Shown here: positions 36,368 to 44,292 of the stretch, piece after piece | How positions within the stretch are numbered: the first letter of the stretch is position 1 | Layout of the letters: each line of letters begins with the position of its first letter | DNA from: Parvularculaceae bacterium | GTDB lineage: Bacteria; Pseudomonadota; Alphaproteobacteria; Caulobacterales; Parvularculaceae | Length of the DNA stretch: 64,000 bases | Reading direction: 5' to 3' | NCBI GenBank assembly: GCA_021776475.1 | Contig: JAJFFV010000005.1 | Location: forward strand, 186,001 to 250,000 | Translations under genes and position numbers: made by a program | Notes under the pieces: model-generated | The model's database searches: none | Told to the model about the DNA's origin: nothing | What the model saw: the letters and a program-made list of their open reading frames with translations, nothing else

Positions 36368-36529
36368 ATGACATTCAGGAATTCGTATAACAGGGGACTT
36401 TATACCCAGATGAGGGACCATCAAGATTATCCGCGCAACAGCAACTGGCTCAGCAGTATTGTGATGGTATTGGTTGGCGCAGCGCTAAGCGCCGGTGGTC
36501 TATACCTCTCAGGGAATTTCCCTCTCTAA
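36368..36529 (+). CDS. 53-residue single-helix membrane protein
   Basis: Short gene behind GGGAGAGAGCGAG. The protein has a polar, Arg/Asn/Tyr-rich N terminus of about 27 residues (NSYNRGLYTQMRDHQDYPRN) and one transmembrane helix (about 29-48, SIVMVLVGAALSAGGLYL) ending FPL. The good ribosome-binding site, amphipathic layout and the upstream CRP-like palindrome support a real gene. No family recognised. A hairpin with a T-run in the loop follows the stop. Confidence 0.62.
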   Translation: MTFRNSYNRGLYTQMRDHQDYPRNSNWLSSIVMVLVGAALSAGGLYLSGNFPL

Positions 36530-36839
36530 GCCTGGCGTTTTTTTGGGCCCGCCAGAGGACCTGCCGGCTAGCAAGGGGGATGGCCGGCATCGCTCATTAG
36601 GGAGAATAAATCGCGGCTCAACCCACAAGCAAATCCACGAACTTACCAGCCGCGTTTGGGGCGGAAAATTAATTCCGGCCCCAGGACTTTCGGCTCCAGG
36701 ACTTTCGGCTCCAGCGACGCGCAGATAAACCGGCTTTACCGCCAGCACAACGCGGCGCGAATTTTCTTGTGCAAGGCCAAGGCTCGAACCGCCGATGACA
36801 GGTTTTCAGGTGTGGTGAGGACAATCCGCATGGAGATTG
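36530..36839. other. gene-free stretch with hairpins and a short tandem repeat
   Basis: No convincing gene. It holds the inverted pair CTGGCG/CGCCAG around a T-run just after the 53-residue gene, a 7-bp stem TGCCGGC (36562-36568) with GCCGGCA (36583-36589), and two direct copies of a 15-base unit at 36681-36695 and 36696-36710 starting CCAGGACTTT. Open frames here are made by these repeats. Confidence 0.6.
36681..36714. repeat. 15-bp tandem repeat, two and a bit copies
   Basis: CCAGGACTTTCGGCT occurs at 36681-36695 and again at 36696-36710, followed by a third start CCAG. A small slippage-type duplication in non-coding DNA. Confidence 0.85.
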
Positions 36840-37151
36840 TTACAGAAGTGGTGGGAAGTCTTCCTCCATGTCGATCGGACAGGCCCGCGTGCCAAGCTCT
36901 TTTACCACTTCCTTGAACGCAACGCGTGTTTTTGCGTAATTGCTGTTTGCTTTGATCTCGGGCAGGAGATCCTTTTCCTTCTTGGATTGAGCCGTTGCTC
37001 GCTGTACCGCGACATAGTCGCGCGTCAACTGAGCGGACAATTCTTCATATTGGGCACAGAGATCTGCAAGGCTTTGAAGCTCCATTAAATCCTTAGCATC
37101 GCGCGTTTGCCCGCTCGTAACCAACATCAAAAACAGCATCGGAATAATCAA
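36840..37151 (-). CDS. small exported protein, function unknown
   Basis: A 103-residue protein. I favour TTG 37151, which has AAAGGAA about nine bases upstream and yields a signal peptide (IIPMLFLMLVTSGQ). A frame extending to ATG 37229 adds a basic stretch without signal character. The mature part is a helical, Lys/Gln/Glu-rich segment (AVQRATAQSKKEKDLLPEIK) with Cys in LADLCAQYE and RACPID. No family recognised. Confidence 0.55.
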   Translation of the reverse strand: MIIPMLFLMLVTSGQTRDAKDLMELQSLADLCAQYEELSAQLTRDYVAVQRATAQSKKEKDLLPEIKANSNYAKTRVAFKEVVKELGTRACPIDMEEDFPPLL

Positions 37152-37229
37152 AAACTGGTTCCTTTGACTTCTGCTTCTGCCCACAATTGCGGACGAGCTT
37201 CTGCTTGCAACTCGCGTCATCGGGATCAT

Positions 37230-37914
37230 GCGAATGGGTTGTCCGGTGCAACTCCGTCCAACGTAGCATCTTTTGGCAGGTTATTTAACCCTGCATATAA
37301 TCTCTAATACGCCTCAAGCTGAACCATAGGGGTACGTCCAATAGATCGGTAAAAATCGTAATTGAGAAACTGCCAATCGACGCTAGCGTTACCTAACCAC
37401 ATGACCGATCGCCAGATCCGCCATAGTTTGCACCGAATCTGGAACAATGCCCCAGTCCAGTCACGGCCGTGCTAATTTGGTCAAGGAAGAAGAGCCGGAA
37501 AAAGGATCGAATCCAGTGGCAGGTGGTGCACAGCCTGAAGTCGAGGGCTGTCCCTTTTCCGGCTATCTAATCGGTCTGCCAGATTTATTTCAGGGCAGTG
37601 TCTAACAGACCATAGTGTCAGCAGGAGCATTCAGGGAAGAAAAGCTCCTAGAGGTCAGCCTAGGATATTCAGATCGCTTGCGCTGTGACGCACGTCACAG
37701 CTCCAGCCAGTTTCCCAAAAACCGGATATTTCGACCCCTGGAGCGCTCCCTGATCCCACGACCGCTATTCATTTAACTTATTGATTTTATTATCAAAATT
37801 ACCAACCTCTTAGTGAACATCAAGCTGGACATAACAGCCCGGATTCTGCATCCTATGACGGGTCGGCGCGCAAAATTACGCTCGCAGATATGTAGAATAC
37901 GCGAGGTGAACCAG
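37230..37914. other. 685-base gene-poor region with several inverted repeats
   Basis: No convincing protein gene. The part 37493-37665 has a run of possible stems: AGCCGGAAAAAGGA (37493-37506) with TCCCTTTTCCGGCT (37551-37564), one mismatch; CAGCC/GGCTG (37531-37535/37546-37550); GGTCTG/CAGACC (37573-37578/37606-37611); GGAGC/GCTCC (37624-37628/37644-37648); TCCTAG/CTAGGA (37646-37651/37660-37665). This could be a structured RNA or leader. A CRP-type palindrome follows at 37682. Confidence 0.5.
37682..37701. promoter_or_regulatory. second CRP/FNR-type palindrome
   Basis: Two perfect 9-bp arms, GCTGTGACG and CGTCACAGC, separated by CA; it contains TGTGA-N6-TCACA exactly. It is 213 bases before the four-helix membrane protein gene start and right after the inverted-repeat-rich segment. 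Confidence 0.65.
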
Positions 37915-38415
37915 ATGACATCATTTTTTACTTTTGCTGCCAGAACGCCTGTGATCTTGGCCTCACTCATTGTTTCAGTCGCCGTTGGTCTGGCGTTCAC
38001 TCTTGTGACGAGCGCGATGGATGGCGCACCCCTGCTCGACATGACATCGGATGCCGAAATTGTGCGTGCGCGGCTCGGGTCGATGTCCGAAGAAGCCAAG
38101 CGGGCGCATTTTATGGGTACACTGACGCTTGACATTGCCTATCCGCTGTCTTTGATGACCTTGCTGGGCGGAATTACGTACCGGTTCGCACCGCGGGCGA
38201 TCGCCGCGCCGTTAGCGCTCGTATCAGTTGTCGCTGCCCTTACCGATTTCGCAGAAAACGCCTCGATCCTGCTTTTGTTGAGCGGCATTGACTCTCTGAT
38301 TGAATTCAAAAGCCTGATGACTCAGATCAAGTTTTCCTTGTTCACGGTTGCTGGCGTGATCACGCTTCTTTGTCTTCTCTATGGTGCTGGTAGGCGCCTT
38401 TTCGGTCGGCGCTGA
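37915..38415 (+). CDS. integral membrane protein, four helices
   Basis: A 166-residue protein from ATG 37915 behind GAGGTG. Four hydrophobic segments: about 11-32, 75-95, 97-117 and 137-158. The first loop is acidic with LGSMSEEAKRAHFMGTLTLDIAYPLSL. It resembles small alphaproteobacterial membrane proteins of unknown function; I do not recognise a named family. pepN follows 89 bases later. Confidence 0.7.
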   Translation: MTSFFTFAARTPVILASLIVSVAVGLAFTLVTSAMDGAPLLDMTSDAEIVRARLGSMSEEAKRAHFMGTLTLDIAYPLSLMTLLGGITYRFAPRAIAAPLALVSVVAALTDFAENASILLLLSGIDSLIEFKSLMTQIKFSLFTVAGVITLLCLLYGAGRRLFGRR

Positions 38416-38504
38416 AACGGTTTGCAACAGTTTAGCGGATCCAGCGTTTTATCCATTCAAGAACCCTGCTATCAGAGCTGTTCGTCTTTTCAAGAAAGCC
38501 ACAG

Positions 38505-41132
38505 ATGAAAACTGACACCCAGCCGGAACAACCCTCAAAGATTTATTTAAAAGACTACGCCGCGCCTGTTTATGGCGTGCGTCATGCCCGGTTAGAGTTT
38601 GACCTTGCCTACGATGCAACCAAAGTTACCGCGCGTCTGCAGATCGGACTGAACCCGGACCAGCCAGAGGGTGCACCCCTGGTTTTGGACGGTGAGTCGC
38701 TGGACCTTGTCGGTGTCCGTCTGGATGGTCGCGACCTGTCAGCTGATGATTATGAAGTCAATAATACACAATTGATTATTCCATCAGTCCCACCAAGCTT
38801 CACTCTCGAAACAGAGGTTGTCATCAATCCCTCGGCGAACTCATCTTTGTCGGGCCTGTACATGTCGAACGGCATGTTCTGTACCCAATGCGAGGCGGAG
38901 GGCTTCCGGCGGATAACGTATTATCCGGACAGGCCTGACGTCCTTGCCACGTTCGACGTCCGGATCGAGGCCGACAAGAAAGCGTATCCGGTACTCCTGG
39001 CCAATGGCAATCCCGGCCAGAACGACGATCTGCCGGAGGCGGCTGATCGCCCGGGATGGCACTTTGCGGAGTGGTCGGATCCACACCCCAAGCCATCCTA
39101 TCTTTTTGCGCTTGTTGCAGGTGATCTTGCCCATACGGAAGATCAGTTCACAACTAAAGGCGGCAACACCGTCATTCTGCGCGTTTATGTTCAGCCGGAA
39201 AACATTAAGAAGTGCGACTATACGCTTGACGCCCTAAAACGCTCTATGGCCTGGGATGAAGAAACCTTTGGCCGCGAATACGACCTCGATGTCTTTATGA
39301 TCGTGGCTGTCGATCATTTTAATTTCGGAGCGATGGAGAACAAAGGTCTCAATATTTTCAACTCCGCTTATGTTCTTGCTAGCGCCGAGACAGCGACGGA
39401 TACAGACTACGAACTTATAGAGGGCATAGTCGCACATGAGTATTTTCACAACTGGTCGGGGAACCGGGTCACATGTCGTGACTGGTTTCAGCTTTGCCTG
39501 AAGGAAGGGTTCACCGTTTTTCGGGACCAGGAATTTTCATCGGACCAGCGCTCCCGCGCTGTTCAGCGCATCAAGGATGTGCGCCGTTTGTGGCAGACAC
39601 AATTTCCGGAAGATGGCGGCCCGCTCGCACACCCGGTACGTCCTGAAAACTATATCACAATCGATAACTTCTACACGGCGACCGTCTATAACAAAGGCGC
39701 TGAACTCGTCCGCATGATGAAAACTCTTATCGGTTCTGATGACTTCCGCCGCGCAACTGACATCTATTTCGACCGCCACGACGGAGAAGCAGCCACAGTC
39801 GAGGATTTCGTTATCTGTATGGAAGAGGCGAGTGGTCGCGATCTGGCTCAGTTCCGGCGTTGGTATTGTGATGCCGGCACGCCCGAGGTCGATGTGACCG
39901 ACAACTGGCATGATGGCTCTTACACATTGACCGTGAGCCAGAAAACCGCGCCGACCCCGGAGCAGGACACCAAACCACCCCAACACATCCCTATTCGGTT
40001 AAAACTAATTGGCCAAGCAGGACCGCTTGGGGATGAACGACTCATTGAGTTGACCGAAGAGCGGTTGACGCTTGCCTTTAACGACTTGCACCAAAAGCCT
40101 GTTGCCTCGATATTTCGGGAATTTTCGGCTCCAATCAAGCTCACACAGAGATTGTCCCTTGAAGACCGGATGACCCTGATCAGGGTGGACGACGATCCGT
40201 TCAATCGTTGGGCAACCGCGCATACCCTGGCGATGGAACTGATCCGAAGTTTCGCCGGTGACGGAGAAATTGTTCAACCAGAGGAAACGCTTTTTGCCTA
40301 CGCCAACGCGATCGGACACGTTCTGCAGCAAGATCAGCTCGACCCTGCTTTTAAAGCCGAAATTCTCCGCACGCCGACGGAATCTGATGTCGCTCGCGCT
40401 GTCAGCGTGATTGATCCTGATGCGATCATCGCGGCGCGCAAGCGTTTCCGTTCCGGCCTCTTGGCAACCCTGAAGGAGCAGTTGTTTGAGATTTATCAGT
40501 CGAACAAAAATGACGAAGCATACAATCCGGGAGCCGCGCAGGCCGGTCAACGAGCCTTTAAGAACGGCGCACTTGGTCTTTTGATGGCCGAGCCGACGGA
40601 CAAAGTAATGGGTCTTGCGCTCGCTCAGGCAAGCGATGCAAGCAACATGACGGACGAAGCGGCAGCTGTCTTACTCATCGCTCATGCTGATCGACCGGAG
40701 CGCCAGCAAGTGCTTGACCAATTTTATGCCAAATGGCGCCAGGAAACTCTGGTCGTGAATAAATGGCTTGCCTGGCAGGCAATGTCGGGCGTGGCGGGCA
40801 CTCTTCAGCGCCTTCGCGAGCTTGCTAAGCATGAGGCGTTTGATCTGCGCAATCCGAACAAAGTCCGCAGTTTGATCGGCGGTTTCGCTATGGAAAATCT
40901 TGGCACGTTCCACGCCGCTGACGGCGCAGGTTACGAATTCTTTTTTGGCAAGATCCGCGACCTCGACCCGGTTAATCCACAGGTTGCAGCCCGTCTTTTG
41001 ACAGCGGTCGAAAGCTGGGAAAAGTTTGAGCCGTCACGCCGGGAGAAACTCGGGGCCGCCCTGAAGGCGCTCGCCGCGGTGCAGGGTCTTTCCAAAAACG
41101 TCTATGAAATGGCGACCCGGCTCTCCGGCTAA
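38505..41132 (+). CDS. pepN: aminopeptidase N
   Basis: An 875-residue M1 zinc metallopeptidase of the cytosol that removes N-terminal residues from peptides. The exopeptidase motif GAMENKG is near residue 276, the zinc site HEYFHNWSGNRVTCRDWFQL near 311, with the second Glu in CLKEGFTVF near 334, and the transition-state Tyr in YTATVYNKGAEL near 390. The long C-terminal helical domain is complete; length matches E. coli PepN. Stands alone. Confidence 0.96.
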   Translation: MKTDTQPEQPSKIYLKDYAAPVYGVRHARLEFDLAYDATKVTARLQIGLNPDQPEGAPLVLDGESLDLVGVRLDGRDLSADDYEVNNTQLIIPSVPPSFTLETEVVINPSANSSLSGLYMSNGMFCTQCEAEGFRRITYYPDRPDVLATFDVRIEADKKAYPVLLANGNPGQNDDLPEAADRPGWHFAEWSDPHPKPSYLFALVAGDLAHTEDQFTTKGGNTVILRVYVQPENIKKCDYTLDALKRSMAWDEETFGREYDLDVFMIVAVDHFNFGAMENKGLNIFNSAYVLASAETATDTDYELIEGIVAHEYFHNWSGNRVTCRDWFQLCLKEGFTVFRDQEFSSDQRSRAVQRIKDVRRLWQTQFPEDGGPLAHPVRPENYITIDNFYTATVYNKGAELVRMMKTLIGSDDFRRATDIYFDRHDGEAATVEDFVICMEEASGRDLAQFRRWYCDAGTPEVDVTDNWHDGSYTLTVSQKTAPTPEQDTKPPQHIPIRLKLIGQAGPLGDERLIELTEERLTLAFNDLHQKPVASIFREFSAPIKLTQRLSLEDRMTLIRVDDDPFNRWATAHTLAMELIRSFAGDGEIVQPEETLFAYANAIGHVLQQDQLDPAFKAEILRTPTESDVARAVSVIDPDAIIAARKRFRSGLLATLKEQLFEIYQSNKNDEAYNPGAAQAGQRAFKNGALGLLMAEPTDKVMGLALAQASDASNMTDEAAAVLLIAHADRPERQQVLDQFYAKWRQETLVVNKWLAWQAMSGVAGTLQRLRELAKHEAFDLRNPNKVRSLIGGFAMENLGTFHAADGAGYEFFFGKIRDLDPVNPQVAARLLTAVESWEKFEPSRREKLGAALKALAAVQGLSKNVYEMATRLSG

Positions 41133-41264
41133 GCACCTGATATGGGGAAAATACCCGCAAAAAGTGAACTTCCTTAACCGTTTCACGCGTGACAGAGCGC
41201 TGCGAATGGGAATAGTTTCAAAAGGGTAAACAACAGATCACTTTTTCACAGCGCGGACCCGTAC

Positions 41265-43652
41265 ATGTCAGCACCAAATGAGCCATCCAGGGGGTTGAGG
41301 CTCGGTTTCCCTGATGCGGAAAACCGGCAGCGGCTGAGTGTACCAGCGGCGCCTGACGAGGCATTGATCGCGTCACCTGGCGAAGTGAACCGGCTCAACA
41401 CCCGGGATCTGCCGTCTGTCAGGCTTTCGATCGTTTTGGGCGCCGTGCTGTTTGGCGCATTGGCGCTTCTTCTCGCCACCAAAGCTGGCCAAGAAGCGAA
41501 CGCCCGTCGCATCGAGACGGAACTGACACAAGCTTCGATCACCACCAGAACGGCGGATATTCTGAATGCGGTGCGTACAAGGGCGCTACTTGACGGCGCT
41601 GAACTGGCAGACAGCCAGATCAAGAAGCTACTAGGCGACGCGGCGATTGGACCAAACACAGCGATCTACGACATCGCTGCTGATCAGCGATCCTATTACG
41701 GCGGCGGTGCGGTTGCCGAATTCCTTATCCGGCCGAGCAGCCTTGAGGCGCTTAATTTGACCGCCCCAGGGGTCGCGCTTTTCGACCGTGGCGCGATCGC
41801 CAGCAGCTCATTTGGCAAGGTCCTTGCGACATGGAGACCTATGGAAGATGGCCGGTTAATCATGACGCTGTCTCCGGCAGCCGACATCCATGACCGGGTA
41901 CCGGTCTGGATGCTGTATGGCCTCGCGCTTGTTGCAATCTGCTTGATTGCCGGCTCGATGCTGCTTGCCTTTTTGCGCCAGTCTCGAGCAATTCGCCATG
42001 CCGGTCTTGCAATAGCCAATATGGATGACCGGCTTGATGAATTTGCCGAAGCCGGCTGTGGTATCTGGTCGTATGACGGCGTGACCAAACAGCTCACCCT
42101 ACCCGCAAGTGTAATGGCCCATCTCGGTTTTGATCATGCGGCCCGCAGCTGCACGTTGCGAGAAGCATCAGCGATCATTCATCCGAAGGACGCAAGACAA
42201 GCCCTCTCCATCTGGTCCGGTCTGCAAAACCACCTGAGCAAAGGCCAGTTCAGGATGCGCAATGCGGGTGGCGGCTGGCAATGGGTGATGGCAAGAAGCC
42301 TCGGTACAGCGGGTGAAGCCCGCGGACTTATCCTACCGCTCGGCGCTGACGCGATTGACAATGATCGTATCTCGCGCATTGAGGCGCGCATGAAGGATGC
42401 GATCGAGAGCATCCCCGAAGCGTTCCTCCTGTGGGATGAGCATGGCCGCCTAATGGCGTGGAATCGCAAGTTTTGCAATATCTGCCGGATCCCGTCCGCC
42501 CTGCTGCAGCACGGTCAGACCTCCAGCAAAATTGCCGAGATTGCACCGGATGCGGAAAGCGCTGAATTAATCCGTGACCATTTCTCACCGCCGCCGGACG
42601 GCAACGAGCAGTCGGTTGAAGTTAAACTGCCCGGCAATCGTTGGGGCCATGTGGCCAGGCGACGCACCGGCGAGGGCGGCTGGGTCTGCATCATCACCAA
42701 TATTACTGACATGAAACGCCGCGCCAAAGCGCAAAAACGCAAAGAACGCGAACTAGAGATGACTGTCGAGACGATGGAAAAATCGCGCGCTGAACTGCAT
42801 GAGGCCGTTGCCAAATACGAAATGGAGAAATCGCGCGCTGAAGAGGCGAACCGCTCCAAATCTGAGTTCCTTGCCAATATGAGCCACGAGTTGCGCACGC
42901 CGCTGAATGCCATCAACGGCTTTTCAGAAGTTATGCAGTCGGAACTGTATGGCGCACTGGGTCATGTAAAATATGCGGAGTACGTTAACGACATCCTGCA
43001 AAGCGGGCGTCACCTGCTGGCTCTGATCGACGATGTGCTCGACATGTCGAAAATCGAAGCTGGCCGGATGGAGCTTGAGATCGGGCCGGTTGATATCGAG
43101 CGCATCCTGCAGGAGGGCTTGCGCTTTGTCGAACCGCAAACGCGCGAGCGCAACATCACCCTCACCGCTTCTTTCGCCAGTCTGCCGTCGGTCTGGGCCG
43201 ATACACGGGCGACCAAACAGGTTTTTATCAACCTCCTGTCCAATGCGGTCAAATTTACACCGCGCAGCGGCTCGGTCAGTGTGACGGCACAGGCCGACCT
43301 TGATTCGATCACGGTACTGATTGCTGATACCGGTGTTGGTATTCCAAAATCCCGCCTGCCGAAACTCGGCGAACCGTTCGAGTTGATCGGCGATCATCTG
43401 TCCAAATCGAAGCGCGGCTCCGGCCTCGGTCTTGCGCTGTCAAAATCCCTGATGGAACTGCAGCACGGCATTCTGGCGCTCGCCAGCGAACAGAACCGGG
43501 GTACGGTCGCCGCTTTCACGCTGCCACGGCGCTCCGGTGTTGTTGTTCGCCTGCCAGCGTTGCTTGATGGCAAAGCCCATGTTCTCAGCAAAGAGCCAAC
43601 ACCGTCGCAAGGGATCAGCCTTGCGGTCGCCAATGACACGGCCGCGGAATAA
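41265..43652 (+). CDS. PAS-domain sensor histidine kinase, PleC/DivJ-type
   Basis: A 795-residue membrane kinase. Transmembrane helices near 52-70 and 206-228 flank an extracytoplasmic region of about 130 residues. PAS-like regions follow (about 240-380 and 385-480; SIPEAFLLWDEHGRLMAWNRKF), a coiled coil near 485-530, the HisKA box NMSHELRTPLNAINGFSEVM with the phospho-His near 546, and the ATPase boxes NLLSNAVKF, DTGVGIP and GSGLGLALS near 655-730. The dimerisation box and surrounding residues resemble Caulobacter PleC/DivJ. No response regulator is adjacent. An overlapping hairpin with the convergent neighbour ends it. Confidence 0.9.
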   Translation: MSAPNEPSRGLRLGFPDAENRQRLSVPAAPDEALIASPGEVNRLNTRDLPSVRLSIVLGAVLFGALALLLATKAGQEANARRIETELTQASITTRTADILNAVRTRALLDGAELADSQIKKLLGDAAIGPNTAIYDIAADQRSYYGGGAVAEFLIRPSSLEALNLTAPGVALFDRGAIASSSFGKVLATWRPMEDGRLIMTLSPAADIHDRVPVWMLYGLALVAICLIAGSMLLAFLRQSRAIRHAGLAIANMDDRLDEFAEAGCGIWSYDGVTKQLTLPASVMAHLGFDHAARSCTLREASAIIHPKDARQALSIWSGLQNHLSKGQFRMRNAGGGWQWVMARSLGTAGEARGLILPLGADAIDNDRISRIEARMKDAIESIPEAFLLWDEHGRLMAWNRKFCNICRIPSALLQHGQTSSKIAEIAPDAESAELIRDHFSPPPDGNEQSVEVKLPGNRWGHVARRRTGEGGWVCIITNITDMKRRAKAQKRKERELEMTVETMEKSRAELHEAVAKYEMEKSRAEEANRSKSEFLANMSHELRTPLNAINGFSEVMQSELYGALGHVKYAEYVNDILQSGRHLLALIDDVLDMSKIEAGRMELEIGPVDIERILQEGLRFVEPQTRERNITLTASFASLPSVWADTRATKQVFINLLSNAVKFTPRSGSVSVTAQADLDSITVLIADTGVGIPKSRLPKLGEPFELIGDHLSKSKRGSGLGLALSKSLMELQHGILALASEQNRGTVAAFTLPRRSGVVVRLPALLDGKAHVLSKEPTPSQGISLAVANDTAAE

Positions 43653-43668
43653 AAAATTTATTTTCCGC
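43644..43668. terminator. hairpin spanning the stops of two convergent genes
   Basis: GCGGAA at 43644-43649 pairs with TTCCGC at 43663-43668 across an A/T-only middle. The stop codons of the sensor kinase (43650-43652) and of the PhnB-like gene (43658-43660) both lie in the loop. The A-run and T-run on either side would suit a bidirectional terminator. Confidence 0.55.
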
Positions 43669-44080
43669 TCAGGTTCATGTTGATCATCCAGTGAAAACCG
43701 AATTTGTCGATGCACATGCCGAAATAGGATTGCCAAAATGTTTCCTGCAGCGGCATTTTTTCAACGCCGCCGTGCTTCAGCGCAGCAAAGATTTTGTCGG
43801 CCTCTTCTTTGGTTTCCGGATCATAGCAAATAGAAAACCCGTCGGTTGATTTAGGCGCCTCGCCAAAACCGGTCGCGATATCAGAGCCCATCAATACGGA
43901 GGAGCCGATGGGCAAAGAAACGTGCATGATTTTGCCTTTGTCGCCATCGCTCACCGGCATATCTGGCGGCGCCTCAGCAAAAGTCGACCTCGACAGAAAG
44001 TCGCCGCCGAAGACCGATTTGTAGAAATCAAACGCGTCGGCGCAATTACCATTGAAAGTTAAATAGGGATTGAGAGACAT
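43658..44080 (-). CDS. PhnB-like VOC protein
   Basis: A 140-residue VOC-superfamily protein of the PhnB/3-demethylubiquinone-methyltransferase-like type. It has LNPYLTFNGNCADAFDFYKSVFGG, VMLMG-like SVLMGSD, and the end FWQSYFGMCIDKFGFHWMIN. Family members are dimers of unknown substrate, often wrongly called methyltransferases. No partner gene. Confidence 0.85.
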   Translation of the reverse strand: MSLNPYLTFNGNCADAFDFYKSVFGGDFLSRSTFAEAPPDMPVSDGDKGKIMHVSLPIGSSVLMGSDIATGFGEAPKSTDGFSICYDPETKEEADKIFAALKHGGVEKMPLQETFWQSYFGMCIDKFGFHWMINMNLSGK

Positions 44081-44292
44081 CAGGAGCTCCTTCTTTATTC
44101 TAGATAAGAGTTTACACTACCTGTCTGCCTGCCAGTTTAGCACGGCGGAGCGAGCAAAACCATGCCGGGTCAGAGGTGGCTGTTCGCTGTGCGCTGCCTT
44201 CCTACCGCTTTTTTTTTTCGAAACTTACGAGACTGCTACAGTGCTGCTTTTTTAAGGTCTGGGGCAATTCGCCGGTGCCCGTAACAGCGCCG

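Noticed and set aside
36495-36728. Two small open frames around the tandem repeat, on both strands.
   Set aside because: They are produced by the 15-base repeat and lack ribosome-binding sites or family resemblance.
37504-37514. GGATCGAATCC, resembling a tRNA or tmRNA T-loop.
   Set aside because: No acceptor, D or anticodon stem fits around it, and no tmRNA tag sequence is seen nearby.
37781-37796. TTGAT-N6-ATCAA, resembling an FNR box.
   Set aside because: FNR sites have a four-base spacer; this one has six, in an A/T-rich stretch where such matches are common.
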